From NCBI GenBank assembly GCA_038211085.1, contig JBBQVY010000001.1, positions 1 to 64,000 on the forward strand: 64,000 bases of DNA. The letters run 5' to 3'. This document shows, piece by piece, positions 17,008-25,304 of this stretch. Each line of letters begins with the position of its first letter. The first letter of the stretch is position 1. This stretch comes from Segetibacter sp038211085. Its GTDB lineage: Bacteria > Bacteroidota > Bacteroidia > Chitinophagales > Chitinophagaceae. The notes under the pieces were generated by a model. It saw only the letters and a program-made list of their open reading frames with translations, made no database searches and was not told where the DNA came from. The translations under genes were made by a program, and so were the position numbers.

Positions 17008-19080
17008 CTACGCCATCTCCTTCTCTTCTACCCAAACATCGCTTTCCTTTAAAAGTTTTATAAGTTCTGATACGGCAATTTCGCTGGGCACGTTACGCTT
17101 TACTACTTCTTTGCCTTTGTATAAAGTAATCTTTCCAATACCACTGCCTACATATCCAAAATCAGCATCGGCCATTTCGCCGGGACCGTTAACTATGCAA
17201 CCCATGATCGCAATTTTTACCCCTTTCAGGTGATTGGTTACGGAGCGAATTTTGGCTGTAGTTTCCTGCAGATCGAACAAAGTTCTTCCGCACGAGGGGC
17301 ATGAAATATATTCTGTCTTCGATATTCTTGTACGGGTAGCTTGTAAAATGGTAAAGGCCGTATTGTTAATAAATTGTTCGGTTGTTTGGTTAACCAAATA
17401 ATTTCTGCCAGAGGCATTTACATTAGCCTGCATGTAGGCATTACTACTTAAGCCCAGCGAAATGCCGTCACCAAAACCATCCAGTAACAAGGCGCCACAC
17501 TCCGTTGCAAAATGTATAAGATGTTCATCAGCCGTTTGCCACTGGCTATCGCAAATAATCACAACCGGGTTATCAATCCTGCGGTTCATTAACTCAATAA
17601 ACATGCGGCGTACGGCCGGCATTGCATGGTGGTTGGTACTACTTAAACATATTACTACTGTCGGGTCGTTTGCCAGGGAATCCATGTAAGTAAAATCATG
17701 CTCCTCACTTGAGTTAAAGCAATCAATCATAACAAAATTTATGACATTGCCTTTCACTTTCGCATCGGCATAACCACTGTCCTGGTAAATGGGTAAATAC
17801 TTTTGGGGTGGGTTTATATCATCTTCCTTTATAACTATTTGCTGCCAGGTTGCAGGATAGACAACTACTTTTAAGGTACCTGGCAGGGCAAAATCAACCA
17901 CATGATTGCCTGTAAAAATGTAGTCGGCAGCAGCATCCCCAATGTTCCATTTATCTGTGCTTTCATTATAGCTGTATCCAATGCTTTGCAGGCTTTGTGG
18001 TGTAATGCTTTTGAGTTTGCTGAAATCTGCAATAACTACCGGCACATGTTTCGCACCAATGTTGCCTACTTCAAAAGTTGGCCTGCGGCGATAAGCGAAA
18101 GGTGAGTAAGGAAGGGTGGCCTCCCCACCCTCCAAAGGAGGGATTGAAGAAACTGATGGATGGAGGCTTTTCTCTAATTCACCCTTTTGGGGGGTGGGGG
18201 GGCTGTAACGCTTTACAAGATCGCGGCAAACAGGTATTTCAAACTCAGGATCTTCAGTTAATGAAACACGTATGGTATCTCCAATTCCATCTTCTAATAA
18301 AGTGCCGATGCCTGCTGCACTTTTTACACGACCATCCTCACCATCACCTGCCTCGGTTACGCCTAAATGCAAAGGGTAACACTCATTAAACTCACTTTGC
18401 ATTTGTTGAATAAGTAGCCTGTACGCCTGTACCATTACCTGCGGATTGCTACTCTTCATACTAAGAATTATGTTGTGGTAACTTTCTCCCCGGGCAATGC
18501 GTAAAAACTCCATAGCACTTTCCACCATACCCATTGGCGTGTCTCCATAGCGGCTCATAATGCGGTCGCTAAGGCTACCGTGGTTAGTACCAATGCGCAT
18601 GGCAGTTCCATATTCTCTGCAAATTTTTACAAGTGGTGTAAATCTTTCGCGTATGCGGTCAATCTCCTCCACGTAATCAGCATCAGTATACTCAATAAAT
18701 TCAAACTTTTTCTTGTCAACATAGTTGCCTGGGTTTACCCGCACTTTCTCCACAATACGGGCGGCAATTTCCGCGGCATTTGGTGTAAAATGTATATCGG
18801 CAATAAGCGGTGTAGTGTAACCTCTTTTGCGCAGTTCAACCTTAATGTTCTGGAGGTTTTCAGCCTCCTTTTTGCTGGGTGCAGTTATACGCACCAGTTC
18901 CGCTCCGGCCTCAATGCAACGAATGCTTTGTTCTACCGTGGCAATCGTATCCATGGTATCGGTAGTGGTCATGGTTTGGACCCGTATTGGGTTAAAGTTG
19001 CCTAACAATAAGTCGCCAATAGAAACTTCCCTGGTTGGTAATCTATTGTATTGTGTAAGTGAAGAAGTATAAAGTTGCAT
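17008..19080 (-). CDS. ispG: 4-hydroxy-3-methylbut-2-enyl-diphosphate synthase with repeat insertion
   Basis: IspG converts MEcPP to HMBPP in the MEP isoprenoid pathway using a [4Fe-4S] cluster. The TTG at 19098 could extend the frame, but ATG at 19080 is preferred (690 residues). The N-terminal barrel shows GNFNPIRVQTMTTTDTMDT, AELVRITAPSKKEAENL, PLIADIHFTPNAAEIAA and KVRVNPGNYVD. The long middle insert is that of the large bacterial/plant type. The C-terminal domain carries the cluster ligands in SCPSCGRTLF and MGCIVNGPGEMADADFGYVG. After KRYSPP lies an unusual Pro/Gly-rich stretch (QKGELEKSLHPSVSS, IPPLEGGEA) encoded by a palindromic repeat (18120-18202), after which the normal sequence (RRRPTFEVGNIG) resumes in frame. 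Confidence 0.93.
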   Translation of the reverse strand: MQLYTSSLTQYNRLPTREVSIGDLLLGNFNPIRVQTMTTTDTMDTIATVEQSIRCIEAGAELVRITAPSKKEAENLQNIKVELRKRGYTTPLIADIHFTPNAAEIAARIVEKVRVNPGNYVDKKKFEFIEYTDADYVEEIDRIRERFTPLVKICREYGTAMRIGTNHGSLSDRIMSRYGDTPMGMVESAMEFLRIARGESYHNIILSMKSSNPQVMVQAYRLLIQQMQSEFNECYPLHLGVTEAGDGEDGRVKSAAGIGTLLEDGIGDTIRVSLTEDPEFEIPVCRDLVKRYSPPTPQKGELEKSLHPSVSSIPPLEGGEATLPYSPFAYRRRPTFEVGNIGAKHVPVVIADFSKLKSITPQSLQSIGYSYNESTDKWNIGDAAADYIFTGNHVVDFALPGTLKVVVYPATWQQIVIKEDDINPPQKYLPIYQDSGYADAKVKGNVINFVMIDCFNSSEEHDFTYMDSLANDPTVVICLSSTNHHAMPAVRRMFIELMNRRIDNPVVIICDSQWQTADEHLIHFATECGALLLDGFGDGISLGLSSNAYMQANVNASGRNYLVNQTTEQFINNTAFTILQATRTRISKTEYISCPSCGRTLFDLQETTAKIRSVTNHLKGVKIAIMGCIVNGPGEMADADFGYVGSGIGKITLYKGKEVVKRNVPSEIAVSELIKLLKESDVWVEEKEMA
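18120..18202. repeat. Palindromic repeat element inserted in frame in ispG
   Basis: One end reads CCTCCCCACCCTCCAAAGGA on the plus strand (from 18120). The other end, read on the minus strand from 18202, is CCCCCCACCCCCCAAAAGGG. The two ends are inverted copies over about 24 bp with a few mismatches. Together they add about 28 residues to IspG without breaking the frame. Confidence 0.7.
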
Positions 19081-19259
19081 AGGTAAATGCGTTGACAAAA
19101 TTTAAGTACAAAACTAAGTAATCTTAGAGGGTGGCCTGAGGTTAGCGATTAAGGCATGAAATCATGTTTTGAAATGATTAAAGCTGTGCTGAAAACAATC
19201 AACAAACAAGTTTTACATAGGTAAATTTTTGCATCAACTCAAACTTAATAAGGATGATG

Positions 19260-19892
19260 TTACCAATCTTTATCAGGAGTATTGCCATTTTTTGTTTTGT
19301 TTTTCTGCATGTCTTTTTGAATAGACTTCTCTTCCTGGCGCAAGGCATTAAGCATTTGCTCAGCCTGCTTTTCATTCAGTTTACTTTTCGGCTCTGGCTT
19401 TTTATCCTTCTCATCTTTCTTATCATTATTCTTCTTGTCGTTGTTTTGATTGTCCTGTTTTTGCTGCTGCTTTTTTAGCTCGTTCAAAGCTTTTTGAAGA
19501 TTCTCCCGTGCATCACTATCATCCGGAGTAATGCGTAAAGTATTTTTATAAGCATCAATACTTTCTTCCAGTTTTTTCTGCTGGCTTAAGCTAACTCCTT
19601 TGTTGTAATAAGAATGGCTCCTGGTTGAATTTTCCTTTGCATTTTCTGCGGCAGTATTAAAGGCTTTCTCCGCTTCCTCCATTTTTTTGGAACGAAAAAA
19701 AGCATTGCCCATGTTGTATTGAGCCTGCACATTTTTATTATCAGCGGTAGTGACCTTTTGATATTCAGCAGCAGCTTTTTCAAACTGTTGTTGCTTGTAT
19801 AATTTATTACCAAGGCTAATTGATTGCAGCCCGGGCTGGCCAAAAGATGTCGTGGCAATTACCACCAGTCCAGTAATAATTAAATACCTCAT
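19260..19892 (-). CDS. Tetratricopeptide repeat protein, BatC-like
   Basis: I choose ATG 19892 because it overlaps the stop of the preceding gene as ATGA and opens a signal peptide (MRYLIITGLVVIATTSFGQ); 210 residues result. Two to three TPR units follow (LGNKLYKQQQFEKAAAEYQK; AQYNMGNAFFRSKKMEEAEK; HSYYNKGVSLSQQKKLEESI). The tail is highly charged and Lys/Gln/Asp-rich (NNDKKNNDKKDEKDKKPEPK). This matches BatC of Bacteroidota aerotolerance operons, where it probably mediates protein interactions in the periplasm. Translational coupling to the BatB-like gene supports a shared role. BatD and BatE genes do not follow. Confidence 0.82.
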   Translation of the reverse strand: MRYLIITGLVVIATTSFGQPGLQSISLGNKLYKQQQFEKAAAEYQKVTTADNKNVQAQYNMGNAFFRSKKMEEAEKAFNTAAENAKENSTRSHSYYNKGVSLSQQKKLEESIDAYKNTLRITPDDSDARENLQKALNELKKQQQKQDNQNNDKKNNDKKDEKDKKPEPKSKLNEKQAEQMLNALRQEEKSIQKDMQKNKTKNGNTPDKDW

Positions 19893-20893
19893 GATGCGAA
19901 CCATTTCATTTTTCGTTCCGGGATAAAAATTTCTAACAATAGTGCCAGTAAGGCAAGCAAAACAAACCATTGAAAATAGGTAGTGTATTCGCGTTGTTCG
20001 CCCGTACCTATTTGCTTTTTTTCCATATCGTTTAATGCACCTATCAATTTACCTGTTACGTCATCAGCAGTCGTAAACAACTGGTAAGTACCCCCGGTTA
20101 AAGCAGCTATGTTTTGAAGCTCCTTTTCGTTTAATCGGGAAATCACAGTATTGCCCGATCCATCCTTTTTATAATCGTTTGTTTCTACGTCAAAGATTGG
20201 CGCCCCTTCGGGTGAGCCTATGCCCACTGTATGTACGATCACCCCGTTTTCTGCTAATTGCTTAACAATCTGTTCAGCCTTGTCATCATGGTCTTCACCA
20301 TCGCTTATTAAAACAATGGCTTTGTATTTTTTTTCCTTTGTGTCCAGAGATGCATTGCAAATACGTAACGCATCGCCCAACACCGTACCCTGTAAGGAGA
20401 CAGTATTTGGAGAAGCATTGCTGATGTACATTTTAGCTGCTGCAAGATCTGAGGTAAGTGGCATTTGCAGGTAAGCCTGACCCGCAAAAACTACAAGTCC
20501 CATCCTGTTATCACCTATTTTTTCAACCATTTTATTAAGTAGTTGCCTGGCTCTTTCAAGGCGATTTGGTTTTATATCCTGCGCCAGCATGCTGTTGCTA
20601 ACATCTAAGGCTACCATAACATCAATGCCACTTCTTTTACCTGCACTACCGGTTTTAGGTGTTCTTACATTAATGGCTGCAATAACACAGAGTACTGTGG
20701 CTGCAACTAACAGGTAAAACTTGTATCTAAAGTTTGCAGAAGAGAAATCTTCAGTAAGCTTGTCAATCAACTCCTCATCGCCAATCTGCTTTTTTACTTT
20801 CCTTTTCCAACGATTGACGTAAATAAACAATAGCAACATGGGTAACAACACGGCCAGTCCAATCAAAAATTCTATGTGTTCAAATACAATCAT
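19889..20893 (-). CDS. BatB-like von Willebrand factor A membrane protein
   Basis: The preferred ATG at 20893 (334 residues) starts just before the first membrane helix (FLIGLAVLLPMLLLFIYVN); a TTG at 20932 is the alternative. A second helix follows near residue 60, then the VWA domain with an intact MIDAS (DVSNSM, MPLTSD, SDGEDHDD). A last helix (FQWFVLLALLALLLEIFIP) anchors the C-terminus. BatA/BatB proteins are linked to aerotolerance and to envelope-stress complexes with MoxR ATPases. No moxR or BatA gene is in the window; the beta-lactamase gene precedes it by 88 bp and the BatC-like gene overlaps its stop. Confidence 0.87.
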   Translation of the reverse strand: MIVFEHIEFLIGLAVLLPMLLLFIYVNRWKRKVKKQIGDEELIDKLTEDFSSANFRYKFYLLVAATVLCVIAAINVRTPKTGSAGKRSGIDVMVALDVSNSMLAQDIKPNRLERARQLLNKMVEKIGDNRMGLVVFAGQAYLQMPLTSDLAAAKMYISNASPNTVSLQGTVLGDALRICNASLDTKEKKYKAIVLISDGEDHDDKAEQIVKQLAENGVIVHTVGIGSPEGAPIFDVETNDYKKDGSGNTVISRLNEKELQNIAALTGGTYQLFTTADDVTGKLIGALNDMEKKQIGTGEQREYTTYFQWFVLLALLALLLEIFIPERKMKWFAS

Positions 20894-20981
20894 ATACGTA
20901 TGAAGCAGTTGGGATTCAAAAATGGTGCTCAAATATTATGATCCTGGTTATTGCACCTTTTAATTTTTACTATGCTCCTTT

Positions 20982-21815
20982 TTATTTTTTGCCTTCTAAA
21001 AATCCAAGTTGTTTTAGTGCTCCTTTTAAAATGTTCATTCTAATGTTTATCATATCCATGTCTGCCGGCCCTTCCACATTTAATACAAAAGGATAGGGAT
21101 GATTGTTTTCTTCTATCCAACCTACAACCCACCCAATGGCATTCCCGTTTTCGCTGTTTCCCCAACCTGTTTTGTAACTCAGGCTATAATTTGTATTGCT
21201 CTCACGTAACATCAATCCACGAACAATTCGCTGGGTTCTTTTTTGAAAAGGTAACTGGTCAAAATATAATTTTTTAACAAGTCCTAACTGTTCATCCGCA
21301 GTTATCTTAATCGAATTATCGAGCCAGAAAGTATCAATAGTTTTTATCACTGCCTTATTGTATCGCGAAGCATAACCCAATGTATCCAGGTAGTGTTGCA
21401 TGGTATCTTTACCTATGCGTCGTGCTACTTCCTGGTAATAAGGCACTGCAGAAAATTCAAAAGCTTGTGACATTGTTAAGTCGCGGTTCCAGCTTTTAGA
21501 AGAATCTCCACCTGGAAACTTACGCACCACACCATCCCACCTGATCACCATTTTTTCGTCGGATACCCTACCTGTTTCAAGTCCAACCAAAGAATTTACA
21601 ATCTTAAATGTTGAAGCAGGCAGGTATGCACTGTCTTTAAAGCGTTTCAGGTTATAAATGGTAAAATCTCCCTGGCCATTATCATATATTCCAAAAGTTC
21701 CGGTTACTTTATTATTATCGAATAAGGGTTGCAAACTATTATCTATGGTAACATTATTAGGATTGCAACTAAGAAAAAAAATGCCGGAAACCAGTAGTAT
21801 GAGCCAAACTTTCAT
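20982..21815 (-). CDS. Class D (OXA-type) beta-lactamase, lipoprotein
   Basis: The 277-residue protein has a lipoprotein signal (FFLSC, Cys17). Serine-enzyme motifs are in order: STFK at residues 68-71 in LPASTFKIVNSLVGLETG, SAV at 122-124 in FEFSAVPYYQEVARRIG, W164 in FWLDNSIKI, and KTG at 215-217 in SYKTGWG. This is the class D pattern, and K71 would be the carbamylated lysine. The usual YGN triad is replaced by YAS (GYASRY, 148-150), a notable variation. It should hydrolyse beta-lactams in the periplasm, anchored in a membrane; spectrum cannot be read. It sits upstream of the BatB/BatC-like genes on the same strand, possibly co-transcribed. A BlaR-type sensor or penicillin-binding role is less likely, as no receptor helices are present. 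Confidence 0.88.
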   Translation of the reverse strand: MKVWLILLVSGIFFLSCNPNNVTIDNSLQPLFDNNKVTGTFGIYDNGQGDFTIYNLKRFKDSAYLPASTFKIVNSLVGLETGRVSDEKMVIRWDGVVRKFPGGDSSKSWNRDLTMSQAFEFSAVPYYQEVARRIGKDTMQHYLDTLGYASRYNKAVIKTIDTFWLDNSIKITADEQLGLVKKLYFDQLPFQKRTQRIVRGLMLRESNTNYSLSYKTGWGNSENGNAIGWVVGWIEENNHPYPFVLNVEGPADMDMINIRMNILKGALKQLGFLEGKK

Positions 21816-21924
21816 GAATGTGTTTTGCGCAAAAGTATTGTATTAAGCAAAAGAAATTTTTGAGTGTTTGTAAGGGCAATACTATTTAACACATGCTGTT
21901 GACCTTGTTTAGAAATATGAGTTT

Positions 21925-23121
21925 TTAAGCTACCGGGTTTAAAACACCCAACTCCTTACCTACTTTAACAAATGCATCAATTGCAGCATCAATATGGTAT
22001 TGTTTGTGAGCAGCGCTTAACTGTACCCTTATACGGGCCATATCTTTTGCAACAACAGGGTAAAAGAAACCAATAACATAAATGCCTTCTTCTAATAGTT
22101 TTGATGCAAATTGTTGCGCAACAGTGGCGTCGTATAACATGATGGGTACAATGGGATGATCACCCGGCTTAATGTCAAAACCTGCAGCAGTCATCTTTTC
22201 TCTAAAATACCGGGTATTGTATTCGAGCTTATCGCGTAGTTCAGTAGTTTCGGTAAGCATGTCGAGCACAGCAATGGAGGCACCTACAATACTGGGCGCC
22301 AAAGTATTGCTAAACAAATAGGGACGGCTGCGCTGGCGTAATAATTCAATGATCTCTTTTCTACCGCTGGTAAAACCACCACTGGCACCACCCAATGCTT
22401 TACCAAGAGTGCCAGTAATAATATCTACCCTGCCCATAACATTCCGGTATTCGTGTGTACCCCTGCCGGTCTTACCTAAAAATCCACTTGAGTGACATTC
22501 ATCAATCATTACAATAGCATTGTACTGGTCGGCTAGGTCGCAAATCCTGTCTAGTTGGGCAATGGTTCCATCCATGCTGAAAGAGCCATCGGTTACTATG
22601 ATCCTGCTTCTTGATTTATGACTGGCGATAAGTTTATCCTCAAGATCCTTCATGTCGTTGTGCTCGTAACGAAAGCGTTTTGCTTTGCAGAGGCGTACTC
22701 CATCTATAATTGATGCATGGTTTAAAGAGTCGCTAATGATGGCATCTTCATCTCCAAAAAGAGGTTCAAATAAACCTCCATTGGCATCAAAGGCTGCAGC
22801 ATATAAAATGGTGTCTTCTGTTCCTAAAAAAGCTGAAAGTTTAGCTTCCAACTGTTTATGTATGTCTTGTGTTCCACAAATAAAACGTACACTGCTCATA
22901 CCATAACCATGGGTATCAATAGCCTGGTGTGCCGCCTCAATTACTTTGGGGTGAGAAGACAGGCCAAGATAGTTGTTTGCACAAAAGTTAAGAACGGTCT
23001 TTCCGTTCACCACTATCTCCGCACCCTGATCGCTGGTAATAATCCGCTCGGTTTTAAATAGTCCTGCCTCTTCAATTTCCAGTACTTCTTCTCTTATCCT
23101 CGTAACAAAATTTTCATTCAT
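21925..23121 (-). CDS. kbl: Glycine C-acetyltransferase (2-amino-3-ketobutyrate CoA ligase)
   Basis: ATG 23121 (MNENFVTRIREEVLEIEEAG, 398 residues) matches the family N-terminus, so I reject the 14-residue extension to 23163. This fold-type I PLP enzyme shows NFCANNYLGLSSHPKVIEAA, GYGMSSVRFICGTQDIHKQL, DSLNHASIIDGVRLCKA, DECHSSGFLGKTGRGT and the PLP-lysine motif GTLGKALGGASGG. FICGTQDIHK favours Kbl over serine palmitoyltransferase and BioF. It cleaves 2-amino-3-oxobutyrate with CoA to glycine and acetyl-CoA in threonine breakdown. Threonine dehydrogenase is not nearby. Single-gene unit. Confidence 0.92.
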   Translation of the reverse strand: MNENFVTRIREEVLEIEEAGLFKTERIITSDQGAEIVVNGKTVLNFCANNYLGLSSHPKVIEAAHQAIDTHGYGMSSVRFICGTQDIHKQLEAKLSAFLGTEDTILYAAAFDANGGLFEPLFGDEDAIISDSLNHASIIDGVRLCKAKRFRYEHNDMKDLEDKLIASHKSRSRIIVTDGSFSMDGTIAQLDRICDLADQYNAIVMIDECHSSGFLGKTGRGTHEYRNVMGRVDIITGTLGKALGGASGGFTSGRKEIIELLRQRSRPYLFSNTLAPSIVGASIAVLDMLTETTELRDKLEYNTRYFREKMTAAGFDIKPGDHPIVPIMLYDATVAQQFASKLLEEGIYVIGFFYPVVAKDMARIRVQLSAAHKQYHIDAAIDAFVKVGKELGVLNPVA

Positions 23122-23327
23122 ACTAAATGTTTTTGGGGGCCGTAAAGGTAACACCACAGCCAAATAATAACATACGTTATAGAATGAAATGATTAAAGTT
23201 TAAACGCTTGTTTTTCACACAAAAAAAGGGCTGTTAATCATTTGTGAAATGGGCTTTTGATAGAAACTTTCTAAAAAAATCTGTAACATTCCGCTACTAT
23301 CTTCGTACTAACTACCAAACTACTATT

Positions 23328-23546
23328 ATGAAACCAAAACCAATCATCCGCATAATTTTTGCTTTTCTTGTAGCTGCAGGCAGTATGTTTTTATTATATG
23401 GCGCCAGGCAGAACTCCACTCTTACCCAACAAAAAGAGACAAACATTTGCGAAAGTGAATTGGGTCAACCATTTCAACACAGCAATACAGAATTTATATT
23501 TTTTGAAGCGGTCACTAAATTTCTTGTTATCTCTCTTATAAAATAA
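23328..23546 (+). CDS. Small single-helix membrane protein, unknown
   Basis: The ATG at 23328 opens a 72-residue protein beginning KPKPIIRIIFAFLVAAGSMF, one membrane helix or signal anchor, followed by a short polar part with one Cys (ETNICESELGQPFQH) and a hydrophobic end (FFEAVTKFLVISLIK). A strong terminator starts three bases after the stop, which supports a real single-gene transcript. It lies upstream of the ECF sigma factor gene on the same strand. I do not recognise a function. Confidence 0.6.
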   Translation: MKPKPIIRIIFAFLVAAGSMFLLYGARQNSTLTQQKETNICESELGQPFQHSNTEFIFFEAVTKFLVISLIK

Positions 23547-23548
23547 CT

Positions 23549-23572
23549 TCCGGCTTCTGCCGGATTTTTTTT
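23549..23572 (+). terminator. Rho-independent terminator after the small membrane protein
   Basis: TCCGGC-TTCT-GCCGGA hairpin followed directly by a T8 run. Confidence 0.85.
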
Positions 23573-23645
23573 GCGATTGCTGTAACTTATTGTTGCAAAG
23601 CACGTATAACTCTCAAAGCAACCATCAGAACATACCCGCTGTTTT

Positions 23646-24137
23646 ATGACTGACAAACAATACAATGAATGTGTAGACTTATACGCTGATAATGTATTTC
23701 GATTTATTGTAAAAAATATTCGTAACGAAGAAGATGCCAGAGACATTGTTCAAACTGCGTTTGAGAAGATGTGGCGCAACCGTGAGAGCGTAGAAAATGA
23801 TAAAAGCAAATCTTTCCTGTTTACGGTAGCCTACAACCAAATGATCGATCATATCAGAAAGAATAAGAGGATCACTTTGCAGGAAGATTTTAAAGACCAG
23901 GCAGGTGTTTATGAAATGCCGACCAATCAAAATAATGCTAAGAAAATGATACACGAAGCATTGGGTAGATTAAACGAAACGCAACGCAGCCTGGTAATGT
24001 TAAAGGACTACGAAGGTTATAATTATGAGGAAATTGGAAAGATTACTGGATTGAATGAAAGCCAGGTAAAAGTTTACCTACACAGGGCCCGGTTAACCTT
24101 ACGAAATTACCTGGTAAGCCCTGAAAATGTATTGTAG
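23646..24137 (+). CDS. ECF-type RNA polymerase sigma factor
   Basis: The 163-residue protein has sigma region 2 (LYADNVFRFIVKNIRNEEDA, DIVQTAFEKMWRNRESV, FTVAYNQMIDHIRKNKR) and region 4 (LGRLNETQRSLVMLKDYEGY, YEEIGKITGLNESQVKVYLH). The short linker is normal for ECF factors. It directs RNA polymerase to a small regulon in response to an envelope signal, inferred from the following genes: a membrane protein that is probably its anti-sigma factor (38 bp on) and an outer-membrane barrel. Together they form a typical three-gene Bacteroidota unit. Confidence 0.93.
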   Translation: MTDKQYNECVDLYADNVFRFIVKNIRNEEDARDIVQTAFEKMWRNRESVENDKSKSFLFTVAYNQMIDHIRKNKRITLQEDFKDQAGVYEMPTNQNNAKKMIHEALGRLNETQRSLVMLKDYEGYNYEEIGKITGLNESQVKVYLHRARLTLRNYLVSPENVL

Positions 24138-24175
24138 TTGAAATTGTGAAAAGGAGATTTTAAAAAAAAGCACCC

Positions 24176-25279
24176 ATGAGCATTAACCGACATAATTACG
24201 AAGAATTTTTTCTGCTTTATGTAGATAATGAATTAACGAAGGCGGAAAGGCTTGAGGTTGAAAATTTTGTACGAATTAATGAAGATCTGGCAAGAGAACT
24301 TAACGCTTTAAAGGAATCTGTTTTAAAGCCTGTCAATGAAGAATTTTTTTACAAAACTAATTTGTACAAACAAGCTGAGGGTATAACCCCGGCTAATTGC
24401 GAAACGTATTTTCTTTTGCATGTAGACAATGAATTAACAGGGGATGAGAAATATGCAGTGGAAACATTTGTGTTACAGCACCCGGAAACCCAGGCCAATT
24501 TTTCCCTGTTGCACCAAACTAAATTGGAAGCTGAATCTGTTGTCTTTCAAAACAAAGAGTTGCTTTACAAAAAGGATAAAAGAAAACTGGTTTGGATGAA
24601 TTGGAGCAGAATTGCCATTGCAGCTTTGTTTGCCGGTGTTGCCATTGCTTTGTACTCCATTATTCCATCAAACCATGTTCAGCAATTACAGGCAGATGTA
24701 AAACAACCGGCTAACCATACAAGTACCGGTAACCTTCCAACTGTTGCTACTATAAATGGAACTGTAAACAAAAGCAGCACTGTTCTTATACCCAATACAT
24801 CGTCAACAATTGTTGTTAATGGAGCAACCAAATCACCCTCAACACCTACAAAAAATAGCAGAACGGTTAAACAGCCAGCTATAAAAATAATTGAAAATAA
24901 TAAGCAGGAGAATGGGTCCATTGCAACTCTTAACAAGCCTCACCCTGTAGATGTTAGCATTAGTGATAAAATTACACTACAGGGAGATAACAATCTTGCC
25001 GCTGAAATAACGCCTCAACTGGTAAGTAACAGGATTAATACAGAAAAAAAGCAGCCTGATGTTGAGGCCACCAACCTGGCACATCAAACCGTGTATAGAG
25101 AGATTGATACGGATGCCGACGAAAGAGAAAATTCCTTCCTGTTTGGTTCAACAAGGATTAATAAAAATAAACTACGTGGCCTGCTTAAAAAAGCCTCCGG
25201 CCTGTTTGATAAAAAAGCTGAGAAAGCTGATAACGAAAAAACCATTCAAATAGCCTCATTTGAAATTAAAGGAAAATAG
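24176..25279 (+). CDS. Probable anti-sigma factor, single-pass membrane protein
   Basis: The 367-residue protein has two similar N-terminal modules: NYEEFFLLYVDNELTKAERL (residues about 6-25) and NCETYFLLHVDNELTGDEKY (about 72-91), each followed by VExFV. A single membrane helix (IAIAALFAGVAIALYSIIPS) lies near residues 143-162. The C-terminal half is Ser/Thr/Asn-rich, low complexity and probably periplasmic, ending with a basic segment (LRGLLKKASGLFDKKAEKA). The order sigma gene then this gene, and the cytoplasm-helix-periplasm layout, indicate an anti-sigma role (inference). The motif lacks the His/Cys zinc ligands of classical ZAS anti-sigma domains. Confidence 0.7.
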   Translation: MSINRHNYEEFFLLYVDNELTKAERLEVENFVRINEDLARELNALKESVLKPVNEEFFYKTNLYKQAEGITPANCETYFLLHVDNELTGDEKYAVETFVLQHPETQANFSLLHQTKLEAESVVFQNKELLYKKDKRKLVWMNWSRIAIAALFAGVAIALYSIIPSNHVQQLQADVKQPANHTSTGNLPTVATINGTVNKSSTVLIPNTSSTIVVNGATKSPSTPTKNSRTVKQPAIKIIENNKQENGSIATLNKPHPVDVSISDKITLQGDNNLAAEITPQLVSNRINTEKKQPDVEATNLAHQTVYREIDTDADERENSFLFGSTRINKNKLRGLLKKASGLFDKKAEKADNEKTIQIASFEIKGK

Positions 25280-25304
25280 ACTCACTCATTAAAAACAAGA
25301 ATTT

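Noticed and set aside
19254..19478. 74-codon hydrophobic plus-strand frame
   Set aside because: Antisense to the Lys/Gln/Asp-rich tail of the BatC-like protein, which gives a Leu/Phe-rich mirror.
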